Assembly (NCBI GenBank): GCA_951802425.1
Contig: OX637795.1
Location: 1,364,001-1,428,000 of the forward strand
Length of the DNA: 64,000 bases
Direction of reading: 5' to 3'
DNA from: Clavaria fumosa
Lineage: Eukaryota > Basidiomycota > Agaricomycetes > Agaricales > Clavariaceae
Numbering within the stretch: position 1 is the first letter of the stretch; each line of letters starts with the position of its first letter. The notes below the pieces were generated by a model. It saw only the letters and a program-made list of their open reading frames with translations, was not told where the DNA came from and did no database searches. Position numbers and translations under genes: made by a program. Below are positions 32,409 through 42,800 of this stretch, in pieces.

Positions 32409-33571
32409 GGCATGGAGTCATCTCCATCGGAGGTGATTCATGCAGCGCTGGCACTGGCCCGCGAGGTCCGCTTATGACACTCGTTGGCTTTGTGGCCTGC
32501 CATTCCACAGAATAGGCACAGATTATTATCGAAACACCATTGGCGTTCCTCTGGAGTCAGTTTTCCATCCTGACCCAGATGAGCCTTCTTTGTCTCACTG
32601 GAGCTACCAGAGTTAGCAGAGCCCTCAGCAGCCTTTGGAACGGAGTTCCCAGAAGTCAAACCGGAGTTCACCGGACGCTTTTCCGATGGTTTCTCAGACT
32701 TGGTGTTAGCGCTGGAAGTGTTCAGGGACTTGGAACTATCTGAAGTCTCCTTTTTGATGGTGTTGTTAGGCGTCGGAGCCTTAACGGAGTCCCGAGAGAT
32801 CTCCTGCTGCCGAGCCCAATAATGGCCATCGATCGCACTGGCTTGCTTGCAGAGTCCACGGAGCATATCCGCGCAGTTAACGCAGGCCAGTTCGTCCTTG
32901 ATGCGGCTAGCAAGTCCTTTGTAGATCTGCCGCTGCAATGCATACTCATCCCAATGGACAATGGACACGAATCTGTTGAACGAAATGGTATATTTCGTCA
33001 ACTTCTGGTCCTCACGCATCCGGAGGCATTCGAGTTCGAACTCCGCCTTGTGGATCGCGTCGTAAGGACCAAAGTTCTCTGTAAGTTGAGCAACGAACAT
33101 CTTATAGTTCGAAAGGACCAGATGGCCTTCGCCATCCAGGATCATCGGTTCGAACCATTCCAGGGCAAAGCCCCAGAGAAAGGAAAGGACATAGCATACC
33201 TTATGAGAATCGGACTTGAATGCTCTAGGGCAATCAAGGAAGTTCAATTGGCATTGGACCAAGAAGCTTTTCAACTTCTTAGCATCCGAGCCATCAAAGG
33301 TATTGGGGTCTCATGGTTTAACCATCTCCGGGCGCTTGTTGGCATCAATGATCTTCTGAAGGAGACGTGCTGGAGTTAGTCCGCGTTCGGCTCGAGGTGT
33401 CGGAGGTTCATTTAGCTTGTCATCGTCGTCAGTGACCGAGGGGTCTGACACTTCGTCGTGGTCCGGGGGTCCGGACACACTCGGAGTCGGAGTATTGTCG
33501 GCCGGTTCTGGAATGTTGACGTTGTCGGCAACAGGAGGTGGAAGTCGAGCACCGGATTGTGTAGTAGGCAT
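32396..33571 (-). pseudogene. Gypsy B gag
   Basis: ATG at 33571 on the minus strand. N-terminus ADNTPTPSVSGPPDHDEVSD, then a TGA at 33311-33313 (KP-stop-DPNTF) that is also TGA in copy A. The core continues in the same frame: KSFLVQCQLNFLDCPRAF, WFEPMILDGEGH, NYKMFVAQLTENFGPYD, zinc knuckle CLFCGMAGHKANEC, then a TGA at about 32435 where copy A has CGA, and the terminal stop at 32396. The 40-codon segment lost from copy A is present here. Confidence 0.88.
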
Positions 33572-33599
33572 TGTTGAGTTTGTATATACGAGGTTTGAA

Positions 33600-33610
33600 G
33601 TTCGAATATA
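33600..33610 (-). promoter_or_regulatory. Primer-binding site of gypsy B (self-priming type)
   Basis: On the minus strand TATATTCGAAC follows the 5' LTR end GTGACGG. It is the exact complement of GTTCGAATATA, the predicted transcript start in the LTRs of copy A. Confidence 0.6.
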
Positions 33611-33611
33611 C

Positions 33612-34336
33612 CGTCACAGTCCTAACAAGGTTAGTGGCAAAGGGATTAGTGGAGTGGAGTGGGGATGTTCTATCGGAGTCCAGTCGGAGTCCGATATCGG
33701 AGAAATGGAGAAGTAAACAAAAGGAAGGAGACTTATGGGACTGCGGCCTCAACATATGTGTTGTGCCACCATGTATATACTTGTCCCTATTTATCAAACA
33801 AGAACAATACCTAAGAGAGGATCAGAATGTAAGTCAAAACTCCGAAGTTGATCGGAGTCTGTCAGAGTTGGTCGGAGTTGGTCGGATGATGTGGAGAACA
33901 TCAAGGACGATGAGGACGAAAGCTCAGAGATGTTTAGGATCAAGAGACATTAATATTTGAACTGAGGAGCAGGGAGATACAGGTGGACACTTATACTGCA
34001 AGGACAGAGTATAGGAGTAATGTGAAACAATGTACTTATCAAATTACTAGGAGAGTTTCACCACATGTGCCTGTGCAATTTTCATGGAACAAAGAAACAA
34101 CAACAAAAAAAGCAACTCCCATGGGTCAAGGGTATCCTCTCAATGGTAAACAGAATGAGGGGATGGAGGGAGAAGGTTCTAGAATGAAGTCCGAACGGTC
34201 CGAAGGCCGGCGGAGTAAAGTCCGATGAAGATGCGGAGTGGAGTGCACGGAGTTATGGCGGAGCGGATCGGAGTTGGTACGGAGCTCGGAGTCCGGAGTG
34301 GGGGTCATGCTTATGCAAGCGGATGGGGTCGTAACA
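33612..34336 (-). repeat. 5' LTR of gypsy B
   Basis: 725 bp on the minus strand, TGTTACGACCCC (34336) to GACTGTGACG (33612). Target duplication CCTAG follows at 34337-34341. Confidence 0.9.
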
Positions 34337-34341
34337 CCTAG

Positions 34342-35464
34342 GTCCAAATAAGGAAACCATTCATGACCTTTTCATGACCTTACTGTGACCTTTCATCCTC
34401 AACTTTTGGATTGACTGTGACAGTATTCTCAATTGTACTCAACAATTGATTGGTCTTAGTGAGTTTACAGGACCAGTCACCAACAAATCAACCTTCAGTA
34501 TTACTTACAGGATGAGACAGGCCCTAACATAATATCAAGTCTCAGCCACACCTGAGACCATGTGAGAGGGTGGCCACTATGTGATTCCCAGTCAAGTACC
34601 TCAGGCAGCTCTCAACAGTAATCCTTGCATGTATGTGGGTAATCAAGTTTATGTCATATGCTGTAGTATCTACTACAGCTCTGGAGATTATATAGTAAGA
34701 GAATATCTAAAATGGGATAGTAAGTCTACAAAGAAGAAGTTGCAAGACAAATACTAAAGAATTGCCTGGAAATGCATTTCAGCCACTGTATCCATACCCC
34801 AAAGTCTAATGTTGTTGAGGCACCCTCACTAACTCACCTGGAAGCCACCTTGCAAGTCCTAAACTGACTCCACTCATTTCCCAAGGCTCCCCAACATCAA
34901 CTGAACAACAGTGAAGTGCACAGCATTGGTCAGAATTATGAACTGTGCAGAATTGCCAATTGTTGGGCAGCAGAATTGAGTTGGGAGTGCTCATTGAGTG
35001 CAAGGACATTTCAGGTGGCCCATAACAGAGTGTGTTGGGTTGTGACATGCAGCTGCCCTTGTTTTCCTTTTACACTGCTCTTGTCCTCTCATGTGGCATA
35101 ATTAGGCCCTTGATAAAAAACACATGCTTGTCTGTATGGAGATAGCTGGGTGGTTAGTAATAGAAGGGGAGAACAAGGATGTCATAGATGGACATCTTAG
35201 TCAAGTTAATTGATGTGATGTGTTGATATTGCAGATCTGCAAATATGCACTGACTCTAAAAATTATGTGTAATAGCTTGTTCAGAATCACACATAGTTTA
35301 TAATGACATACTCTCCTCACCTAAGCTATTACCAAAGGCATAAATTTTTGGATCTTGTTGTCTGAGTAAATAAAACATGATACATTTGAAAAATCCCCCT
35401 GACTGCATTCTTATAAAGATTAAATAGAATCACAGTAGTAGGTTACAGGGGAAAGTAAACTAAT
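34342..35464. other. Unassigned DNA, probably the continuation of the element E LTR and its flank
   Basis: AT-richer, only ORFs under 80 codons, no motif recognised. The first bases continue the sequence interrupted at 16566. Confidence 0.4.
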
Positions 35465-37892
35465 TTATGGTTGGGAATGGCAAAAGGAATCAAGCTCCTC
35501 CCTGGCATCATACCATATTTCAGACCCCTCATCTATACCATTCAAGGTGATGTGGGATGTGGCAAGTTCCTCAGTGGCATCATACCACATCTCAGACTCT
35601 TCATGTAGATCATTGTCACTGGATGAAGCACTATCTGGATAAGTTGCCAAGGTCATTTGTTCAGACAAGACAGTACTGGTGATTGGGAGATATGTGTTGT
35701 TAGTGGTGCTCTCTACATTATTCAGTGGCTGCATCAGCATCACAGATGCCTCTTCATGATTGGCCTGAGCAAAATGGGTAGATGCCAGATTGTTAATGCT
35801 CATCAGAGTGTCTGGATGTTCTGGGCCAAATACTCTCTTCCTGGCTTCCATGACATGAATGTGCAGCTCCTCTGCTTCATTGTGCTTCCCCTGATCTGAA
35901 TATGTCACTGTCAAATTGTTAATGCTTGCCAGAGTGTCTGGATGTTCTGGGCCAAGCACTCTTTTGCTGGCTTCTATGACATGAACTTGTAGATCCTCTG
36001 CTTCATTGCACTTCCCCTGATCTGAATATGTGGATGCCAAATTGTGAATGGCTATCAGAGTGGAAGGATGTTCTGGGCCAAGCACTCTCTTCTGGGCTTT
36101 CATGACATGAACTTGTAGCTCCTCTGCTTTATTGTGCTTCCCCTGATCTGAATATGTCAATGCCAAATTATGCATGCTTGTCAGAGTGTCTGGATGTTCT
36201 GGGCCAAGCACTCTCTTCCTGGCTTCCATAACATGAACCTTCAGCTTCTCTGCTTCATTGTGCTTCCCCTGATATGAATATGTTGATGCCAAATTATCAA
36301 CGCTTGCAAGAGTGTCTGGATGTTCTGGGCCAAGCACTCTTTTGCTGGCTTCTATGACATGAACCTGTAGATCCTCTGCTTCATTGTGCTTCCCCTGAGC
36401 TGAATACATTGATGCCAAATGATCAATGCTTGTCAGAGTGTCTGGATGTTCTTGGCAAAGCACTCTCTTCCTGGCTTCCATGACAAGAACTTGTAGCTCC
36501 TCTGCTTCATTGTGCTTCCCCTGATCTGAATATGTCAATGCCAAATTATGCATGCTTGTCAGAGTGTCTGGATGTTCTGGGCCAAGCACTCTTTCCTGGC
36601 TTCCATAACATGAAACTTCAGCTTCTCTGCTTCATTGTGCTTCCCCTGATATGAATATGTTGATGCCAAATTATGCATGCTTGTCAGAGTGTCTGGATGT
36701 TCTGGGCCAAGCACTCTTTTCCTGGCTTCCATAACATGAACCTTCAGCTTCTCTGCTTCATTGTGCTTCCCCTGATATGAATATGTTGATGCCAAATTAT
36801 GCATGCTTGTCAGAGTGTCTGGATGTTCTGGGCTAAGCACTCTTTTCCTGGCTTCCATGACATGAACCTGTAGATCCTCTGCTTCATTGTACATCCCCTG
36901 GTCTGAATATGTCAGGGCCAAACTACTAATGCTTGCCAGAGTGGATGAATGTTCTGGGCCAAGCACTCTCTTCCTGGCTTGCAAGACATGAACTTGTAGC
37001 TCCTCTGCTTCATTGTACTTCCCCTGAGCTGAATATGTGGATGCCAAATTGTGAATGCTTTTCAGAGTGTCTCTATGTTCTGGTCCAAGCTCCCTCCTTC
37101 GGATTTCCATTGCACACACAGAAACCTCCTCTGCATCCTTAAACCATCCATTTTCATAGTACACCAATTTCAGTTTGTCCCATCTTCCAACATCCTTAAT
37201 TGCATACTCTCTGTGTATATGTAGGTTGATGTTTTTTATGTGGGGCAGCAGTGATTGACGAAAGGCATAGTCAGAGCCATCATTCCCATATGTGATTGAG
37301 TGGCACACTAAAGTGTCAACAGAAACATATTTTGATTGTTTCTCTATCTCAGAACACCTGTCTTGGCACTACAGATGTACCAGTGGATGCATGGAGTACA
37401 GTCTTCCAGAGCTGCTGCAATTCACAAGTGAAAATGATGTCAACATCTCAACTGCTTTCCTAAAAACAAAATTGTCCCAGTTGCCTGCATGGTCAACATG
37501 CAATATGTTGGACCAATCTATGGAATCTTTGAGCAACTGCTTCCAGCTACTTCTTGCATTGTTTTTTCGTGACCCACCCAAAGCTATCTCTTGCATTGTT
37601 TTTTCGTGACCCACCCAAAGCTATCTCTTTGGCAGCACTTCTGAACGTCATTTCTGGAATGTTTTTATGATGGAGGCAGGCAAATATCTGTAGCAGCAGA
37701 AGTGCACTTGAAGCTGCCTGGGCCTCCCCTCTTTTGCTCCTGACATGTGCCCTGGCTTCTATCTCTGTAACTGACAGTTCCCATGTCCCATAAACTGCTT
37801 GCCCATAGTTGGATGCCCCTATAAATGAAGAATTATCCAATAACTCTTGATGGTGTCTCTTATACTGTTCAAGGTAATCCCCAAGATCACAC
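35465..37892 (-). pseudogene. NB-ARC/TPR (fungal NLR-type) protein, C-terminal part
   Basis: Minus strand. It starts mid-gene with LCDLGDYLEQYKRHHQELL, then the winged-helix region after NB-ARC (GTWELSVTEIEA, ALLLLQIFACLHHKNIPEM, MLTSFSLVNCSSSGRLYSMHPLVH), then 11 tetratricopeptide repeats of 42 residues, each close to LGPEHPDTLTSMHNLASTYS..QGKHNEAE. It ends in a Thr/Ser/Glu-rich tail. The kinesin-light-chain-like TPR array after an NB-ARC is typical of fungal NLRs, which act in non-self recognition and programmed cell death. The nucleotide-binding P-loop is missing. Lesions: a 37-bp tandem duplication (37554-37627), TAG for Trp at about 37357, and a 1-bp deletion near 36590 in a T-run. Confidence 0.85.
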
Positions 37893-38000
37893 AGGAAGAT
37901 AGCTCAGAATGTGTCTCTTGGGGGATACTCTGAAGTGAAGGCAAAGACAAGGCATTACCTTGCCTTACACTCCAAAAGACACATTCTGAGCTATCTTCCT
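37893..38000. repeat. Fold-back with 29-bp inverted arms at the NLR truncation point
   Basis: AGGAAGATAGCTCAGAATGT.. (37893-37921) is the inverse of 37972-38000 apart from one mismatch, around a 50-bp loop. It starts exactly where NLR coding similarity stops. Confidence 0.6.
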
Positions 38001-38557
38001 GAGAACTTTTCCTAACTTCACCAAACTTTGCACATGTCTTTATGTATACATTGTCAGCTATTTGACCGCAGGAATATGTGATTTGACAAAGGGGGCTATC
38101 TGGGGAGAGATTTTGAGAATTTTGGGAAAATAGACATGGGGAATCTGTAGATCTGCACCAAATATTATGGGCCTTTGCATGACTGTATTAGATGTCATAA
38201 GCTGTAATCTGATGGCTGGAATTTTCAATCCAACCAATGGTCACTCTCCCAGGACAATAATACCCTGATTCCTATTAATGTATTCCAGAGAGGGGATTGA
38301 GATGGTGGGTGGGTAGTTAAAACTAATCCACACCCTTGCCATATACCCACAGGTAGTATGTGGGTCCTCCAGTTATCTAATCCATTTTCAAGCCAGGGTA
38401 CTGCAGAACTGAGGACAAATGAATATATTTTGTGTATTTTTCAAATTGCAGCTGAACGAAAGGAGGTACAGACATATAGTTTCCAGAATCAGAATCTGCT
38501 GAATTTTAGCGATTTTTTGATATATAATTTGTCTAGTTTGTAAGCCATGCAAAAAAG
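38001..38557. other. Unassigned DNA
   Basis: No ORF above about 60 codons, no repeat and no motif recognised between the fold-back and the satellite. Confidence 0.4.
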
Positions 38558-39497
38558 TTGAGTCAAAATGGTGTAGAGCCCACCATATTTCCACCCTGAG
38601 TTGATATGGTGTAGAGCCCACCATATTTGTGCCTTGAGTCAAAATGGTGTGGAGCCTACCATATTTCCACCTTGAGTCAAAATGGTGTAGAGCCCACCAT
38701 ATTTCTACCTTGAGTTGATATGGTGTGGAGCCTACCATATTTGTGCCTTGAGTCAAAATGGTGTAGAGCCCACCATATTTCTACCTTGAGTTGATATGGT
38801 GTGGAGCCTACCATATTTCCACCTTGAGTCAAAATGGTGTAGAGCCCACCATATTTCTACCTTGAGTTGATATGGTGTAGAGCCCACCATATTTGTGCCT
38901 TGAGTCAAAATGGTGTAGAGCCCACCATATTTCTACCTTGAGTTGATATGGTGTAGAGCCCACCATATTTGTGCCTTGAGTCAAAATGGTGTGGAGCCTA
39001 CCATATTTCTACCTTGAGTCAAAATGGTGTGGAGCCTACCACATTAGAGCTGAAGATATGGTGGAGTGTACACTATACATGGTCATATGGTGTGGAGCCT
39101 ACCATATTTCCATTAAGTCAAAATGGTGTAGAGCCCACCATATTTCCACCTTGAGTTGATATGGTGTGGAGCCCACCATATTTGTGCCTTGAGTCAAAAT
39201 GGTGTAGAGCCCACCATATTTCTACCTTGAGTTGATATGGTGTGGAGCCTACCATATTTCCACCTTGAGTCAAAATGGTGTAGAGCCCACCATATTTCTA
39301 CCTTGAGTTGATATGGTGTAGAGCCCACCATATTTGTGCCTTGAGTCAAAATGGTGTGGAGCCTACCATATTTCTACCTTGAGTCAAAATGGTGTGGAGC
39401 CTACCACATTAGAGCTGAAGATATGGTGGAGTGTACACTATACATGGTCATATGGTGTGGAGCCTACCATATTTCCATTAAGTCAAAATGGTGTAGA
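38558..39497. repeat. 38-bp hairpin satellite, left block
   Basis: About 24 copies of a 38-bp unit, two alternating variants: GAGTCAAAATGGTGTAGAGC.. and GAGTTGATATGGTGTGGAGC... Each unit contains the inverted pair ATATGGT/ACCATAT around GTGGAGCCT. A longer period of about 365 bp is visible: blocks starting near 38969 and 39334 are almost identical, including a divergent stretch with GTGTACACTATACATGG. Confidence 0.9.
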
Positions 39498-39804
39498 TGA
39501 GAGCACCAGGTATGGCAAATCACGACCGACTGGGAGGCGACAAAGACTCTTGTCAGTATTTACAGGTTTATATACTACCTCCGTAGTTACGTAGCTAAGT
39601 AAGATGATACGATGGTAGTAGCGTTACAGTGATGTACGGGTTCGCTATGTTACAGTCGAAGCTTACCTAAGCTACGGTTCGTTGTCTATGCTACACTATC
39701 TCGCATGAGCACAACGCTCATTAAGTTAGTTACAACTATAGTACATCGTTAGTGATACAAGTCATAGTACGGATGGATCTTCGTAAGCCTTGAATATTCC
39801 AATA
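39498..39804 (-). repeat. 3' LTR of copia F
   Basis: 307 bp. On the minus strand it starts TATTGGAATATTC directly after the purine tract GAAGGGGGTG and ends GGTGCTCTCA. Confidence 0.92.
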
Positions 39805-39812
39805 CACCCCCT

Positions 39813-42800
39813 TCAAGGTGCACGAAGTCCGAGCGCACGCGCGAAGTGCTTCGCCTTCAAGCTTGGTAGCGCTTTCGTTAGTGTGTCGGCCACCATGTCG
39901 TCTGTAGGGCAGTATGATAGCTTGATCTTGCCTTCTTGCACGATATAGCGTATGAAGTGATAGCGAAGATCGATGTGCTTGGTTCGCGCGTGAAACGAGC
40001 CGTCCGCATTGTTCGTTAGCGCAATTGCTGGCATTGAGTCGCTCCAAATCGTTATCGGCTTGCTGAGCGGTCGAAAGACTTCGCCGATGAACTGTCGCAA
40101 CCAGAGCGCCTCTTTTGCTGCGTGCGTCGCCGCTACGTACTCTGCTTCGGCTGTCGAGAGTGTTATTAACTCTTGTTTCTTTGAGAGCCAGGATACCGCG
40201 CCACCATCGATGAGGAATGCGTGACCTGACATCGCGTGACGGTGGTCTTGTGTGGCGCCATCTGCGTCGGTAAAGCCCTCCAGCCCTTTCCTTTCACCTC
40301 CGTAGGTGAGTTCCCAATCCTTCGTTCCTATAAGATACCTGAATATTCTTTTTACAGCTTCCCAGTGTACCTGCCCGGGGTTGTCCACAAATCGGGCCAA
40401 TAGGGCAACAGGGAATGCGATGTCCGGTCGCGTTGCTACGGCGCAGTACATGAGCGATCCGATGGTTTCGCGATATGGTATGCCTTTCATTTCTGCCTTT
40501 TCTTTAATAGTTTTCGGGCACTGATCCTTTGTATACCTTGCAGTTGGGTCCATCGGGATCGACAACGGCCTGTCGTCTTCAAAATGATATTTTCGCAGGA
40601 TCGATTCGATGTACGCCATTTGCGACAGCGCGATCGTCCCCGCCTCGTAGTCCCTCGTTATCTTTATTCCTAGCAACCATTTCGCAGGTCCTAGGTCTTT
40701 CAAGGTGAATCGTCGTCCCATCTCTGTCTTGCAGTGGTCAATTAATGCCTTCGAGTTCCCTGCGATGGTGCAGTCGTCGACGTGAACGGCCAGGACCAGC
40801 ATGCTGTCCCCTTTATGCAGATAGAAGACTGCGGGGTCGCTCGCGCATCGGGTGAGTCCTATTTCTTTCATCATCTCGTTCATTGTTTGATACCAGCGTC
40901 GTCCGGCTTGCTTTAGACCGTATATCGTCTTCCTCAGTCGCACGCAGTACTCGACCGGGTCCGCTTCCTCAAATTCTTCAGGTAGCTCCATGTAAATTTT
41001 CTCGTTGTTGTCGAGGATGCCGTTTAGGAACGCGCTGTGGAAGTCAAACATCTCGATTATCCATCCATTTCGCCCAGCTACTGCCAGGATCGTTCGGATG
41101 GTGGCCAACCGCGCGACGGGCGCAAACGTCTCATAGTAGTCTTCGCCGTAGACTTGAGTATATCCCTTTGCCACTAGTCGCGCCTTGTATCTTTCAATTT
41201 CTCCGTTCTCATCTTTCTTTATTCGCAGTACCCATTTGCTCCCTACTACGTTGCTGTCTTTCGGTCGTCGCACGACTTCCCAGGTTCCTGCTTTCTTCAA
41301 ATTTTCTATCTCGGTTCGTATCGCATCAAGCCAGCGAGGCCAGTCGGGCCGGGTTTTGGCTTCTTTCAGGGACTGTGGGTCTAGACCTTCGGCATCGGCT
41401 ACGGCAGCGACCATCGTGAGAATTTCTTTTGTTTCTTCAGCAGTCGTGCCTGCCTCGTGTTCATCTAGCGTTGACAGTCCTGGGATTTTCTGTGCTTTTC
41501 CCATATGTCCGTCGGTTGTCCCTTCTCCGCTCCTCAGTCTCCTTATGTGTTGCGATGGCCGTCGCATTCTTTGCGGTCGTTCCTTTTCGATTTGTCCTTC
41601 AAAGTCTTCGCCAAGAGGGTCCCTTGTGAGCGGTTCTGGTTCGGAGTGGTCCTGTGCGTGAGTTTCTCCGGTTGCTGGTGCGTTTTCGAGTTCTGGTGTC
41701 GGAATTGGATCTGATCTTTCTTCACCCCCATTTTCTCCTGCCTGTACGAGTTCGATGCCGCCAACATCGTTGCTTTGGTTGTCGTGGAACTTGACACTTC
41801 GTTCAACGCTGACGGTTTTCTTCTCAGGCCAGTAGATCCGGTGAGCGTTTGTTTCTTCGTCGTATCCTAACCATCTCGCCGGTACTCCGCGTGCTTGCAG
41901 CTTGTTATTGCCTGTAACATGGACCCAAACTTTCTCTCCCCACTCATGCACCCCCTTAAGCGTCGGCTTCGTCTTGTATAACATTTCGTGCGGTGTTTTC
42001 CCTTCCGCTACCCCCTTCGTAGGTGTTCGATTCTTCAACCATACGATATGTCTGACTGCTTCGCCCCATAGGAAGCTCGGGAGTCCGCTCGCGTGAAGTA
42101 CTGCTCTCGTCCGCTCGATGACCGTTCTGTTCAGTCGCTCGGCCACTCCGTTGTATTCGGGCGTGTCGTGTACGGTCGGGTAGTGTGCCGTGCCCTGCTC
42201 TGCTAGGTAAGCTTGTAGTTTATCACTCATATACTCCCCTCCACGGTTGCTGATGAGCCCTTTGATCGACTTGACGCCGTGTTGCGTTTGCATCCAGGCT
42301 GCGTATTGCTTGTAAGCGTCGAACGTCTCTCCTTTCTTCCTCAGCAGTGCTAATCGTGTCCATCTTGTATAATCGTCTGTGAATGACACGTAGTACACTT
42401 TCTTCGTTCTTGTCTCGACTGGTGTTGGTCCCCACAGGTCGGAGTGGACCAGCTCGCCGAATTTCTCTGCTCGAGGTCTTTCACGTACGGACTTGATTTC
42501 TTTCCTCGTCATTTTCGCATGTTCACATGATTCGCAGATGATCGTTTCGTCCGTTGCACGTAACTTTATGCCTTTGATCCATCCCTTCTCCACTGCTCTT
42601 TTCGCTGCCGCAGGTGCCACATGTCCAAGTCGTCGGTGAAGCTGATTGAGGGTGAGTGTTTCGTCGTCTTCTGCCGCCGCTGCCGCTGCGGTATTGACGT
42701 GGTTTACTCTGTACAGCCCATTATCAACTTCTATCCGACCGATTACCTCTTTCTTTAGGTTGAATATATGACACGTTGTCCCTTGGAATATGACGGTGTA

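Larger units (their letters stand above)
16567..34336 (-). mobile_element. Gypsy chromovirus B, complete insertion split by element A
   Basis: LTRs 16567-17287 and 33612-34336 are in the same (minus) orientation and are flanked by the 5-bp duplication CCTAG. In minus-strand order it has 5' LTR, PBS, gag with zinc knuckle, protease, RT, RNase H, integrase and chromodomain (33571 to 28613), then an antisense ORF on the plus strand (halves at 17524-17915 and 27737-28245), a polypurine tract and the 3' LTR. Element A (17916-27736, TSD GGCAC) sits inside the antisense ORF. Without A the element is about 7.9 kb. Several CGA-to-TGA stops and a short deletion in the integrase region make it inactive. 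Confidence 0.9.

Noticed and set aside
38558..39497. Regular 38-bp repeats resembling a CRISPR array
   Set aside because: Units are contiguous variants of one sequence with no unique spacers, in a fungal-type genome; it is a satellite.
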